NCBI RefSeq assembly: GCF_002443295.1
Contig: NZ_BAOS01000022.1
Location: 155,110 to 219,109 of the forward strand
Origin: Candidatus Scalindua japonica
GTDB taxonomy: Bacteria; Planctomycetota; Brocadiia; Brocadiales; Scalinduaceae
Direction: 5' to 3'
DNA length: 64,000 bases
The notes under the pieces are model-generated. The model was not told the DNA's origin. It was given only the letters and a program-made list of their open reading frames with translations, and made no database searches. Both the position numbers and the translations under genes were made by a program. Of this stretch, positions 1 through 8,840 are shown one piece after another. The stretch's first letter is position 1. Each line of letters starts with the position of its first letter.

Positions 1-82
1 ATTAAATGCTTAATCATAATGAATAGAATGTTCTACTTGTCATTGTAAAATATATTTGCGCAAGTAAAAAAAATGATGAAAT

Positions 83-379
83 ATGCTTATATTTGAATGG
101 GATCCAAAAAAAGCCAAAAAGAACATAAAAATACATGGTATATCTTTTGATGAGGCAAGCACCAGTTTCAAAGATACCATATCATTAACAATTTATGATC
201 CTCTGCATTCTGATGAAGAGGATAGATTTATTACAATTGGAAACTCATGTAAAAATCGGCTTTTGATAATAGTTCATACTGTAAGAGAAATTAAAATCAG
301 AATAATAAACGCAAGAAAGGCAACAAAAAAAGAAAGGAAGCAATATGAAGAAAATGCAAAAAGATCCAAAAATGCTTGA
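83..379 (+). CDS. brnT: BrnT-family toxin (DUF497)
   Basis: A 98-residue protein with the BrnT/DUF497 layout: an N-terminal FEWDPKKAKKN-IKIHGISFDEA segment, a central RFITIGNS strand and a C-terminal arginine/lysine-rich helix (RIINARKATKKERKQYEE). BrnT proteins are RelE-fold ribonucleases that inhibit translation and are neutralised by a BrnA partner. The next gene overlaps it by 35 bases on the same strand, as usual for brnT-brnA modules. Length is typical of the family, so it looks intact. The family call is by eye; toxicity is inferred. Confidence 0.82.
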   Translation: MLIFEWDPKKAKKNIKIHGISFDEASTSFKDTISLTIYDPLHSDEEDRFITIGNSCKNRLLIIVHTVREIKIRIINARKATKKERKQYEENAKRSKNA

Positions 380-557
380 AGAATATGATTTCAGCAATGG
401 GGTTCAGGGGAAATATGCAGAAAAATTTGAAGAAGGAACAAATGTTGTTGTTATTGATCCAGATGTTGCAAAATTCTTCCCTGATCATGATTCTGTAAAT
501 CAGGCATTACGTTCATTGACTGAAATTATTAAAAGTCAAAAAAGCCGAATCGGGTAA
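345..557 (+). CDS. BrnA-like antitoxin
   Basis: A 70-residue acidic protein overlapping the toxin gene. The C-terminal part (VVVIDPDVAKFFPDHDSVNQALRSLTEI) resembles the DNA-binding end of BrnA-like/CopG-type antitoxins, where a strand (VVIDPDVAKFF) precedes the helix SVNQALRSL. It probably binds the toxin through its N-terminus and represses the operon. The stop lies only a few bases from what looks like the 3' end of a group II intron remnant, so the intron landed at the edge of this module. Function is inferred from position and length. Confidence 0.7.
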   Translation: MKKMQKDPKMLEEYDFSNGVQGKYAEKFEEGTNVVVIDPDVAKFFPDHDSVNQALRSLTEIIKSQKSRIG

Positions 558-627
558 AGGGGAGTAGTTAGCTCCCCCTCCCCACACCACCACTGCATGC
601 GGGCCCGCAGAGGGCGGTTCATGAAGA
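545..627 (-). ncRNA. Putative group II intron 3' RNA end (remnant)
   Basis: On the minus strand, directly after the stop of a maturase C-terminal remnant, lies a GC-rich stretch containing GAACCGCC, a GC-rich hairpin and GGTGGTGTGGGGAGGGGG. This order (maturase end, ATGAACCGCC, variable hairpin, GTGGTGTGAGAGG-like) is what I know from the region after the maturase in bacterial group II introns. It is far more GC-rich than its surroundings. Exact intron borders cannot be fixed by eye. Confidence 0.45.
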
Positions 628-741
628 CTACCTCGTTTTATTTGGGTAGTGAAAAGAAACCCATAGTTCTTTGATAGAAACTAGCCCTTGTTCCTTGAGC
701 CACTGATTGGTCATACCAACTTGAATGGTAGTGGTGTCACA
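628..741 (-). pseudogene. Group II intron maturase, C-terminal remnant
   Basis: The minus-strand translation reads ...IQVGMTNQWLKEQGL, then VSIKELWVSFHYPNKTR and stop. This matches the terminal block of LtrA-like intron reverse transcriptases, which end in a segment like NQWLEEQGLISxxxLWxxxHYP. Only about 35 codons remain. The N-terminal end of such an enzyme lies on the same strand near 2553-2764, so the intron was interrupted or internally deleted. Too short for automated calling; the family match is from memory. Confidence 0.55.
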
Positions 742-879
742 TCTTGTGAATAAGCAAAAGTGGAGTATTGATTGTTGACAAAGCTAATAAAAATAGTGAT
801 TATTAAAGAAATAACGGGTCTCTGGAGTTGACGCCTTTATCTCTTGCGATTTTTATATTTTTTGATTCTTTGCTTATTC

Positions 880-945
880 TATTTTCCTCATTATTTTATA
901 CGCCATAAGGCGCATCTGATCTCAGCGTTATCGGCAAGCAAGTCG
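880..945. repeat. Short dispersed repeat, copy 1
   Basis: A segment containing ATTTTATACGCCATAAGGCG followed by CA, TCTCAGCGTTATCG recurs with few changes at about 2562-2602 (ATACGCCATACGGCGCACC, CAGCGCTATCG). The core GCCATAAGGC is nearly palindromic. The two copies bracket the 1.6-kb segment between the maturase fragments, as if marking the borders of inserted or rearranged DNA. Confidence 0.5.
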
Positions 946-976
946 GTGTTGAGTCAATCAATATAAGGGAGTAATC

Positions 977-1309
977 ATGTCTTATGTGGGAAAATGGCGA
1001 ATTACTGAAACATCTGTTTGGGACACTGAGTATCTTGATGAATTAGAAGAAGCCAGTGTTGAATTCACTAAAGAGTCCGGCACAATGACATTTGGCTACA
1101 TTCACATTGAAATGGATGTCGTGAAAGATGAAATTGGCGGTATAGAAATTCTCGGGTATAGCTTTGTTGAAGACGACGAAGATGATGAAGTATCTGGATG
1201 GGGTTGGTTTCGTCAAACACTAACCAAAGACAAGATGGAAGGAAAGATCTACTTTCATTATGGCGAAAGTTCTCAGATCAGAATAGCAAGATACAAGAAA
1301 GGACGCTAA
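977..1309 (+). CDS. Hypothetical acidic protein
   Basis: A 110-residue soluble protein with no signal peptide or membrane segment. It is rich in aspartate, glutamate and aromatic residues (SYVGKWRITETSVWDTEYLDELEEAS; a DDEDDEVSGWGWF turn in the second half). The alternating hydrophobic pattern suggests a small beta-barrel. The start is supported by AAGGGAG about 8 bases upstream. I do not recognise a family. It sits between mobile-element remnants, so it may be a cargo gene. Confidence 0.6.
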   Translation: MSYVGKWRITETSVWDTEYLDELEEASVEFTKESGTMTFGYIHIEMDVVKDEIGGIEILGYSFVEDDEDDEVSGWGWFRQTLTKDKMEGKIYFHYGESSQIRIARYKKGR

Positions 1310-1366
1310 CAATCGCATCAATGGAATAACATGAAGAAAGGCAAATTCTTCTGAATTCAGCATGTA

Positions 1367-1651
1367 GTGCATGGAATTTTTCACTATTGGACACAGAAGA
1401 ACGAGAAAATGCGATACAAAAAAAACCTTAAAGAATATAAAAAGAGATTATTAGCAATGAACCTACCGGGATATACTCATAACACCTCAACGACTTTATT
1501 TGAAAAGTTTCTATGCAATAGCGGAGAGATAGAAATCATATCTAAAAAAATAATTGTTCGAATGAAAAAGAAAAGGAATTTGCCGACACTATTGAATGAA
1601 ATGGAAAAACTTGAAAACATTGTCATGCCATGCATGGATAATAAAAATTAA
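1367..1651 (+). pseudogene. Possible transposase C-terminal remnant
   Basis: 94 codons, very lysine-rich. The second half (LFEKFLCNSGEIEIISKKI followed by IVRMKKKRNLPTLLNEMEKLE) resembles the C-terminal tail of some DDE transposases, in which a short strand pair (G-x-I-x-I ... I-x-V-x-hydrophobic) is followed by a proline-leucine segment and a final strand. There is no convincing ribosome site and the upstream catalytic part is absent, so a fragment is more likely than a gene. The assignment is tentative. Confidence 0.35.
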
Positions 1652-2020
1652 TTACTACTGGTTCGTCTACTACTTGAATTTAGGGTTAGTTTTTTACCAT
1701 GAAAATCTATGTTTATTAGTACCTGAATCTTGCACCAAATAGACCTCTCCCGCTTAACCGAAGTTCGACAAATTATTCTCAAAAAAAGGCAAAATCAAGC
1801 AAAAACAGGAGAAATTTGTCGTAAACTCCTTGTTTGTTTGTGTGCCAGGCATTTTACGTAGTGCTTGAATATATGTCCTTCTGCTTGCCATAGGCATCCC
1901 ATTGCGGTATCATCAGTATCATTATGTTTATCCGCAAAAAGACAAAAAAAATGCCAAGGGCAAAAAGAGATATATACAACATCAGCTTATATAATCAGTA
2001 CGCACCACAGCAGGCCCGAA
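1652..2020. other. Intergenic mobile-element debris
   Basis: AT-rich stretch between transposase remnants. I see no open frame with credible start and codon pattern, no tRNA and no clear inverted repeats. Short plus-strand frames around 1865-2062 lack a ribosome site and family resemblance. Confidence 0.5.
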
Positions 2021-2024
2021 ACAG

Positions 2025-2560
2025 CGAATAGTTTTAAATCCTGGACAGCTTCACCTACCTGAAGACAAATGGAAAGAGCTTGCCAATTGTATTGAAGAAT
2101 TGTTAACCAATCAAAGACTTAACAAATACCTATTTTGAAGGGAGCAAGAGGGATAGTAAAGTAGCTGGGTATGGCAAATCAAAAGAGAAGCGCAATGATT
2201 GTCCAATGGTTACACTATCGCTTACAATAGATGAAGAGGGATTTCCTAAGCAGAGCAAAGTGTGGAAAGGCAATGTGTCAAGAGCCGGATACGCTTGAGG
2301 GTATTTTGTTGGGGTTAAAAGAAGAAGAAAGCTTGTTTTCGAGTCAGAGGACGATTGTTATGGATGCAGGGATTGCTACGGAAGATAATATTGCATTGAT
2401 TAAAAAGAACGGCTTTAAATATATAGCAGTCTCACGCAAGAGAACATATGATGAAGCCCTCTGGTCTGGAGTGCAAGAGGAGAAGGTCGCATTATCGGAG
2501 GGGAAAACAATATTGAGTATGAAATTAGCCCGAACAGAAGAAGAGGTGTTTCTTTTTTCC
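2025..2560 (+). pseudogene. IS4/IS1634-like transposase remnant, frameshifted and truncated
   Basis: Around 2120-2275 one frame reads DLTNTYFEGSKRDSK, then VAGYGKSKEKRNDCPMVTLS and LTIDEEGFPKQSKVWKGNV, the catalytic-core pattern of IS4/IS1634-type transposases with the first acidic residue in D-L-T-N-T-Y-F-E-G. At about 2275-2281 the frame shifts and continues as EPDTLEGILLGLK ... TIVMDAGIATEDNIALIKKNG with the second acidic residue in VMDAGIA. It is cut off near 2550 where an opposite-strand maturase fragment begins. No product is expected. Confidence 0.7.
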
Positions 2561-2764
2561 TACTATTTTATACGCCATACGGCGCACCTCAGCGCTATCG
2601 CTCTCTTCTGCCAATTCGATCTGAATCGCAAAAAGGAGTTTCAATACGCCCTGCTTTTCAACTTCCTGTATTGTTACCTTATCAATTCCAGCACTTCCCT
2701 TGTTCTTTCGAACATAATTCCAGGCTCTTATCAATACATCCATACGGTGGAGTTTAATTATCAA
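2525..2764 (-). pseudogene. Group II intron maturase, N-terminal remnant
   Basis: The minus strand encodes MDVLIRAWNYVRKNKGSAG, then IDKVTIQEVEKQG, the N-terminal signature of LtrA-like reverse transcriptase-maturases (K-N-x-G-S-A-G-I-D). Resemblance stops after about 55 residues, at the short repeat containing GCCGTATGGCG, before any catalytic YxDD motif. A C-terminal piece of the same kind of protein lies on the same strand at 628-741. Confidence 0.65.
2562..2605. repeat. Short dispersed repeat, copy 2
   Basis: Second copy of the segment seen at 880-945 (ATACGCCATACGGCGCACC then CAGCGCTATCG), at the junction where the transposase fragment and the maturase N-terminal fragment meet. Likely a recombination or insertion border. 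Confidence 0.5.
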
Positions 2765-2776
2765 AGCGGTATATGA

Positions 2777-3163
2777 GCAACCAACACTATATGTGCATGA
2801 ATATCAATCATAAAAAACCTCTTCAATAATTTCTACAAACGCCCGGTTTATTGACAACTTCAATTTCTGTTCTATAGTACAATGAACTACAATTCCAATC
2901 AAAAGCCTGATTCCTCCTGTTGGAAAAATAGAAATAATCAATTTTTAGATGGCATTAATTCTCTTTTTTCAACTCATATAATTATAATAATATTTTCAAT
3001 TTCTACGTAAGAGAAGCAAAATTGCAGAAATATTCCTTGCGTATAGATAGAAGGAGAGACAATATTGTAATTATTTCAGAATAATCAAGTAATTAATAAA
3101 CACAAGTCTGTTCTTGTAAAATGTCAATCCAGAATAGAAACATCTATAGATTTACGAGGTGAT
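2777..3163. other. Intergenic region, nothing recognised
   Basis: AT-rich DNA between mobile remnants and the 3' end of the DUF4384 gene. I see no open frame with credible start, RNA gene or strong hairpin. Confidence 0.5.
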
Positions 3164-3982
3164 TCATTTTCGTTTATACCATACCATTTTTACAAATTTA
3201 CTGTCTATCCATATATACTCAGTTGCCGTAAATGTCGCAAGTTGATCAAAAGGAAGCCGGAGTTTTCTCTCTTTACTTTTATTCGATCGGCTTATACCTT
3301 TACTGATTATAGGGATTTCCTTTACAGGTTTAAGTTTTTCCTTTTTAACAGGTGTATTTTTAAAACTGAAAGTGTTGAAGTATTTCATCAGTTTTTCAAT
3401 ATCATAGTTTTCTTTGATGAATGCGGACAAAATAATTGCTTCTTTTCCGTAGTCTTTATTAAAAGAGAGCCATTTTTTCATAGGAGGAACAAAGTAGGTC
3501 AAGTTAGGCGTTAAAGAGTTTGTCTGCAAGCTGAACTCTTTTCTCGGGAATATTGGGAATATCTTACCTGTCGTTTCTATTTTGAAAATGTATACGTAGC
3601 ATCTCTCTCTGGGCGTAAAGGATATTTTACATCTGTCCCTGTTACTAATCATATTGCTATTCTTAATGATTGCTGTTTGAAATATACCTGCTGTTTCTCT
3701 CATTTTCAGAACATCAAACTCCAGGAAACGCGGTCCTTTTTCAGAAGGATCAGTTTTTTCCGGTTTGAGAAGTGTGTGAAACAGATCTTCTACATGCGAG
3801 GCGTATTGCCTGCCATAATTTTGATTGACCTGTTTTATAAAGGACTTAAAAGTAGAGTCTCTTACGCTTCTTACTTCCCGATTTGATGCATCCAGAGAAC
3901 TCTCTATTCCTATTATTATGCTTATTGATAAAAAGAGGAAGATAAGAGTCCTTAACTTCCTCTGAAATTGATATTTTCGCAT
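3164..3982 (-). CDS. DUF4384 domain-containing membrane-anchored or exported protein
   Basis: 272 residues. The N-terminus has a basic stretch and a hydrophobic segment (residues 10-27, LRTLIFLFLSISIIIGI) that could be a signal peptide or anchor. The middle (CYVYIFKIETTGKIFPIFP ... NLTYFVPPMKKWLSFNKDYGKEAI) fits DUF4384: a strand with C-Y-x-Y-x-F, an F-P element and a Y-x-V-P ... G-x-E segment. DUF4384 occurs in envelope proteins and beside kinases; its role is poorly known. The C-terminus is basic. Probably monocistronic, ending convergently with nothing close. Confidence 0.65.
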   Translation of the reverse strand: MRKYQFQRKLRTLIFLFLSISIIIGIESSLDASNREVRSVRDSTFKSFIKQVNQNYGRQYASHVEDLFHTLLKPEKTDPSEKGPRFLEFDVLKMRETAGIFQTAIIKNSNMISNRDRCKISFTPRERCYVYIFKIETTGKIFPIFPRKEFSLQTNSLTPNLTYFVPPMKKWLSFNKDYGKEAIILSAFIKENYDIEKLMKYFNTFSFKNTPVKKEKLKPVKEIPIISKGISRSNKSKERKLRLPFDQLATFTATEYIWIDSKFVKMVWYKRK

Positions 3983-4039
3983 TATTTGTTTTTGTTATGA
4001 AAGAGTTTTGCTTACTTATTTATGCAATTAATCCCTTTA

Positions 4040-4870
4040 TTATTTTCTCTGTTTTGAAAATGCCCTACCCAGTCTTTTTGATTTCTTTGTAGCAACTTCT
4101 ACGGCATTTATCAGGGTACTCCTGAGACCGCCTTTTTCCAATGCGTGAAGCCCTTCTATCGTAGTTCCTCCTGGAGAGGTAACAGAATCTTTGAGTTCGC
4201 CTACGTGCATACCTGACTCCAGTACCATCTTTGCCGCGCCAAAGACAGTTTGTGCTGCAAGTGCCGTAGATACGTCTCTTGGCAAACCCATCTTAACCCC
4301 TCCATCTGTCAATGCTTCAATAACCATATAGATGAATGCCGGGCCGCTGCCGCTCAGGCCCGTAACGGCATCGAGGTATTTCTCCTCAAGTAAAAAAGAC
4401 TTACCTACTGCATTAAGTATCTGTCCGACCAATTCACCATCATTCGGCGTGGCATTTTTTCCCAGGGCGTATCCTGCGGCTGCCTCACCTACAAGGCACG
4501 GGGTGTTTGGCATAACCCTGGTTACTCTACATCCCTTGTTTAAAGAGGATTCCATGAAGTCCAACGGAATCCCTGCTGCGATAGATACAACCAGATGTTT
4601 TTCCGTAATATCATTTTTTAATTCTTCAAGGATTACACCCACTACGTTTGGTTTGACAGCAAGTATTATGACATCTGAATTGGCTATTACTTTTTTATTC
4701 TCCAGTGAAGTATTTATCCCTATTTCTTTTTCAAGGGTTTTACAGCGTTTGTTGTCAACATCACTGACGATAATGTTATCTACAGGGCTCAGTTTTGTTC
4801 TGAGCAGCCCTTTTACCAGAGCTTCTGCCATCTTGCCGCCACCGATAAATCCTATTTTTTCTTTAAGCAT
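4040..4870 (-). CDS. proC: Pyrroline-5-carboxylate reductase
   Basis: 276 residues, normal for ProC, which reduces pyrroline-5-carboxylate to proline with NAD(P)H in the cytoplasm. The N-terminal Rossmann motif IGFIGGGKMAEAL is at residues 6-18. AVKPNVV follows near 70, MPNTPCLVGEAAAGY near 120, and the C-terminal family signature DSVTSPGGTTIEGLHALEKG around 227-246. A short basic extension ends the protein. It is transcribed divergently from the amidase gene at 5050, with about 180 bases between them holding presumed promoters. Confidence 0.95.
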   Translation of the reverse strand: MLKEKIGFIGGGKMAEALVKGLLRTKLSPVDNIIVSDVDNKRCKTLEKEIGINTSLENKKVIANSDVIILAVKPNVVGVILEELKNDITEKHLVVSIAAGIPLDFMESSLNKGCRVTRVMPNTPCLVGEAAAGYALGKNATPNDGELVGQILNAVGKSFLLEEKYLDAVTGLSGSGPAFIYMVIEALTDGGVKMGLPRDVSTALAAQTVFGAAKMVLESGMHVGELKDSVTSPGGTTIEGLHALEKGGLRSTLINAVEVATKKSKRLGRAFSKQRK

Positions 4871-5049
4871 TTTTTTCTCACAAAAAAACCCGTTATTCTC
4901 TACTAAACACGCACAGACCAGAAGAAAAGATTATATGAAAGCTTTTCATTATGGTAAGATGTATGGATTAATTTCCATTTATCTATTGAGTAAGTCTGAA
5001 ATTCTACTTTGGCACAAGATGAGTGTCAATTAATTATTTTAATTATTAA

Positions 5050-5886
5050 ATGGCTAAATCAGAAAACGAATTAGGACGTAAATTCATTGTTGCCGCAATC
5101 CAGTTCTGTTCAAACGAAAACAAAGCGGGAAACTTGAAGTTAGCAGGAAAGTTTATCGATAATGCAGTTAAGAATGGCGCTGATGTTGTGGTCTTACCTG
5201 AGATGTTTAACTGCTGCGGCCATACAAAGGTTATGGTAGAAAACGCGGAAAATATACCGGGCGATACAATTAATGCTTTATCTGATAGAGCGGAAAAGCA
5301 TGGAATTTTTATAGTATGCGGAAGCATATTTGAAAAGGTTGGAAAGAACAAGGTCCATAACACATCTGTAATAGTAGGACGAAATGGTAACATAGTGGCA
5401 AAGTATTCTAAGGTCCACCTTTTTGATGTTGATATACAAGAGAAGATAAGATATAAAGAATCGGAGAATGTGGTAGCAGGTAAAAAAATAGTTACTGCCA
5501 ATATGGGAAACGTGAAAGTCGGTATGAGTATTTGTTACGACTTACGTTTCTGCGAGCTTTACAGGTCTCTGGCGTTAAACGGAGCACAGATTATTTTTAT
5601 CCCTTCTGCATTTACCTCAACTACCGGAGAATATCACTGGGACCCCCTGGTTAAGGCTCGTGCCATTGAAAATCAGTCTTTTGTTGTAGCAGCAAATCAG
5701 ATAGGAACCAGCCCCAATAATATAACATGCTATGGGAACAGCATGATTGTTGATCCGTGGGGAAGGGTCCTTGCAAAAGCCAGGGATAAAGAAAATGTGA
5801 TTATTGCGGAAATCGATTTAGATTTATTGGAAGAGGTAAGAACAGAAATACCTTTATTTGAACACAGACGTACTGATTTATATTAG
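5050..5886 (+). CDS. Carbon-nitrogen hydrolase (nitrilase superfamily amidase)
   Basis: 278 residues with the full nitrilase catalytic set: Glu51 in LPEMFN, Lys121 in YSKVHLFD, and Cys162 in ICYDLRF. The WDPLVKARAIENQSFVVAANQIG segment and length best fit the omega-amidase/Nit2-like branch, which hydrolyses alpha-keto acid monoamides or deaminated glutathione. Substrate cannot be told from sequence alone. The cysteine desulfurase starts 16 bases downstream on the same strand, so the two are likely co-transcribed. Confidence 0.9.
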   Translation: MAKSENELGRKFIVAAIQFCSNENKAGNLKLAGKFIDNAVKNGADVVVLPEMFNCCGHTKVMVENAENIPGDTINALSDRAEKHGIFIVCGSIFEKVGKNKVHNTSVIVGRNGNIVAKYSKVHLFDVDIQEKIRYKESENVVAGKKIVTANMGNVKVGMSICYDLRFCELYRSLALNGAQIIFIPSAFTSTTGEYHWDPLVKARAIENQSFVVAANQIGTSPNNITCYGNSMIVDPWGRVLAKARDKENVIIAEIDLDLLEEVRTEIPLFEHRRTDLY

Positions 5887-5901
5887 AATGGAGATTTACG
5901 T

Positions 5902-7065
5902 ATGAAGTTAGTTTACGCTGATAATAATGCGACAACACGAGTTGATGATGAAGTTTTGGAAGAGATGCTGCCTTACTTTAAGGAATATTATGGCAACCCA
6001 TCAAGTATACATACTTTCGGAAGACAGGTTGCAGGCAAAATGGACCAGGCCAGAGAAAGAGTAGCGACCATCCTGGGTGCAGATACATCTGAAATCGTAT
6101 TTACAAGTTGCGGCACGGAGAGTAATAATTATGCCATACATTGTTCGCTGGAAGCGCATCCTGACAAAAAGCACGTTATCACAACCAAGGTTGAACATCC
6201 GGCAGTGTTGAATGTGTGTAAATATTTTGGTAAGAACGGTTACGAAGTAACCGAGCTTGATGTTGATAAGGGCGGAATGCTTGATCTGGATGAGTTAAGG
6301 GATTCCATAAAGGACAACACGGCAATTGTTTCTATCATGCATGCAAATAATGAGACAGGCGTAATATTTCCGATAGAAGAAATCGGTAAAATAGTCAAAG
6401 AAAAAGGGGCGCTTTTTCACTGTGACGCGGTCCAGGCAATTGGTAAGATCCCCATAAACCTTAAACACAGCTATATAGACCTCCTGTCAATGTCGGGACA
6501 TAAGCTTCATGCACCGAAAGGTGTTGGTGTTCTGTTCATACGAAAAGGGGTGAGAATAGATCCTTTAATTATAGGCGGACATCAGGAAGATAATAGAAGG
6601 AGCGGGACAGAAAATGTTCCCTATATTATCGGGCTGGGCAAGGCCTGTGAATTAGCTGAAGGATATGTAAAAGCAGAGCAGACTGAAGTAAGGTGTCTAA
6701 GAGACAAACTGGAAAAAGGCATCAAAGATCAGCTTACTCATGTGGTAATAAATGGAGAAAACAGTGATCGTCTACCCAATACGAGTAGCGTAAGCTTCGA
6801 ATATGTAGAAGGGGAGGCGACTCTGCTTCTACTTGATATGGCAGGCATCGCGACTTCTTCAGGCTCCGCATGTACAACCGGTTCGGCAGAACCATCTCAC
6901 GTCCTGCAGGCAATGGGAGTACCCCCTGTTACCAGCAGGGGGACAATCAGGTTTAGCCTGAGTAAATACAACACGGAAGAAGATGTTGATTATATACTGG
7001 AAAAACTGGTACCGATAATCAAAAGGCTACAAAGCCTCTCGCCTCTTTTTGAAGACTCTCAATAA
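5902..7065 (+). CDS. nifS: Cysteine desulfurase (NifS/IscS type)
   Basis: 387 residues. A PLP enzyme that takes sulfur from cysteine as a persulfide for Fe-S cluster assembly. Key parts: YADNNATTRVDDEV at the start, the PLP lysine Lys201 in SGHKLHAPKG, HCDAVQAIG with the PLP-contacting Asp, RSGTENVPYIIGLG, and the catalytic Cys324 in SSGSACTTGSAEPSHVL. The loop features are of the group I NifS/IscS kind. No scaffold (IscU/NifU) gene follows; a hairpin terminator is just downstream. GGAG is placed about 7 bases before the ATG. Confidence 0.93.
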   Translation: MKLVYADNNATTRVDDEVLEEMLPYFKEYYGNPSSIHTFGRQVAGKMDQARERVATILGADTSEIVFTSCGTESNNYAIHCSLEAHPDKKHVITTKVEHPAVLNVCKYFGKNGYEVTELDVDKGGMLDLDELRDSIKDNTAIVSIMHANNETGVIFPIEEIGKIVKEKGALFHCDAVQAIGKIPINLKHSYIDLLSMSGHKLHAPKGVGVLFIRKGVRIDPLIIGGHQEDNRRSGTENVPYIIGLGKACELAEGYVKAEQTEVRCLRDKLEKGIKDQLTHVVINGENSDRLPNTSSVSFEYVEGEATLLLLDMAGIATSSGSACTTGSAEPSHVLQAMGVPPVTSRGTIRFSLSKYNTEEDVDYILEKLVPIIKRLQSLSPLFEDSQ

Positions 7066-7129
7066 AGGGAGTAGCATGCAATTCGTGAAATCATCTATAC
7101 TATCAATGATAGTTTGACTATAAAAAATT

Positions 7130-7160
7130 AGCCTCGTTACCGTGCTATGGTAACGAGGCT
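7130..7160. terminator. Bidirectional rho-independent terminator
   Basis: A perfect 12-bp stem (AGCCTCGTTACC at 7130-7141, GGTAACGAGGCT at 7149-7160) with a 7-base loop. A-rich sequence lies before it and TAAATTTTT after it. It sits between the convergent desulfurase and protease genes and probably serves both strands. Confidence 0.85.
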
Positions 7161-7213
7161 TAAATTTTTCTTTGTGATAATAATCTATTCTGCAGTCAGG
7201 AAATCCTGCTCCC

Positions 7214-8698
7214 CTACTTACTCTTAATTATCACAAAACGTGTATGCATTCCTCTTCTTAATAAAAATAGAATGTCTTTCCCTTTAGCAGTACGTTTCAA
7301 TGCATCTTTAAATTCATCTAAATTATTAATTTTTTGTCGATTAACTTCCTTTATTAAGTCGCCCTCTTTAACATCAGCTAGAGAAGCAGGGCTACCTGGC
7401 TCTACAGCAGTAACGACAACACCGGTTTCACCCTCAAATTCGAAGCTTTTAGCCAACTCTTCGGTCAAGGCTTGTACTGATATACCCAAGTCATTACCAA
7501 TAGATGTTTTACCTGACGCAAACAGATCTGAAGGCTGTTCACCGATTTTCACAGTCAAAATCTTTTCCTTTTCTTTTCTCAAGACTTTAATTTTAACCTT
7601 TGTACCAACCTGAGTTTGAGCGACTATGTTACGCAAATGATTAACATCACTTATTTCTTTATTATCATATCCGATTACAATATCGCCTCTTTCAAAGCCT
7701 GCTTTCTTGGCAGGGGAATCGTCCTGCACGTCGCTTATCAATACTCCTTCTGTTGCCTCTACACCGAATTGTTCTGCAAGCGATGCGTCCATATTCTGAA
7801 TGGCGACGCCTAACCAGCCTCGAGTGACTTTTCCTTTATCAATCAGGTCTCTGAGTACGGCTTTTGCCATGTTTACAGGAATGGCAAATCCTATTCCCTG
7901 GTAACCGCCTGAACGAGTGAAAATTGCGGTATTAATCCCTATAATCTCTCCATCAATATTCAGTAATGGGCCCCCACTGTTTCCGGGATTAATAGCTGCG
8001 TCAGTTTGAATAAAATTCTCATAATTTGCGATACCAACACCTGATCTGCCTATTGCACTCACAACACCAACGGATACCGTATGAGTAAGGCCAAAGGGAT
8101 TGCCAATTGCAATTGCCCACTGCCCTTGCCTCAGGTTTTCAGAGTCTCCTAACTTTGCCGCTAACAGGTTCTTTCCTTCAATTTTTATTACCGCTAAATC
8201 TGTCTGTTCGTCTGTGCCTACAATTTCCGCGTCAAACTCTCTCTTGTCGCTAAGCTTGACCTTTAATTCGTCAGTATCAGCAACTACATGGTTGTTGGTA
8301 AGGATGTATCCTTTATCACCATCAATTTTTACTATTACACCGGAACCGAGGCTCTGTGATTTAAACTCTCCCTTAGGAGGGGCTTTTGGTACAAATTTGT
8401 CAAAAAAATCATCGAAAGGACCTCCCCTTCTATCACGCCCATTACCATGGCCACGTCCTCGTCCATATTGATCACCATGATATCCCCCCATAGAGGAATG
8501 TTTAAAAACTTTTACCGTTGTGATAGAAACAACGGACAGTTTGACATCTTCCGCAACATGCATTAAAGACTGTTCTAATTCTCCCGGACCTGTTACCGCC
8601 CTGGCGCTACCTGCATATCCAGAGATAAATGATAAAACAAACAGTGGGACTATAAGGGACAAAAAATACTTTCTTATGTTCCATCTTTTCCTATACAC
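7214..8698 (-). CDS. degP: DegP/HtrA-family periplasmic serine protease
   Basis: 494 residues. N-terminal signal sequence (SLIVPLFVLSFISGYAGSARA), then a glycine/arginine-rich linker (GDQYGRGRGHGNGRDRRGG), a trypsin-like domain and two PDZ domains. The triad is visible: His137 in TNNHVVAD, Asp167 in QTDLAVIKI and Ser241 in NPGNSGGPL. PDZ1 follows GWLGVAIQNM and PDZ2 is near the C-terminus (VVVTAVEPGSPASLADVKEGD). Do-family proteases degrade or refold misfolded envelope proteins. The start has AAGGAGG upstream. Monocistronic, ending at the terminator shared with nifS. Confidence 0.95.
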   Translation of the reverse strand: MYRKRWNIRKYFLSLIVPLFVLSFISGYAGSARAVTGPGELEQSLMHVAEDVKLSVVSITTVKVFKHSSMGGYHGDQYGRGRGHGNGRDRRGGPFDDFFDKFVPKAPPKGEFKSQSLGSGVIVKIDGDKGYILTNNHVVADTDELKVKLSDKREFDAEIVGTDEQTDLAVIKIEGKNLLAAKLGDSENLRQGQWAIAIGNPFGLTHTVSVGVVSAIGRSGVGIANYENFIQTDAAINPGNSGGPLLNIDGEIIGINTAIFTRSGGYQGIGFAIPVNMAKAVLRDLIDKGKVTRGWLGVAIQNMDASLAEQFGVEATEGVLISDVQDDSPAKKAGFERGDIVIGYDNKEISDVNHLRNIVAQTQVGTKVKIKVLRKEKEKILTVKIGEQPSDLFASGKTSIGNDLGISVQALTEELAKSFEFEGETGVVVTAVEPGSPASLADVKEGDLIKEVNRQKINNLDEFKDALKRTAKGKDILFLLRRGMHTRFVIIKSK

Positions 8699-8840
8699 GA
8701 AAACCTCCTTTTAGGTATTAAAACCCAGATTAAATAATATTAGTGATTTAACACTTCCAAAATAGTAGTATAAATGAGTATCAATAGCAATATGATAATC
8801 GATACTCATTTTGATAATTCAAGGTATTTCGGATCAAAAT

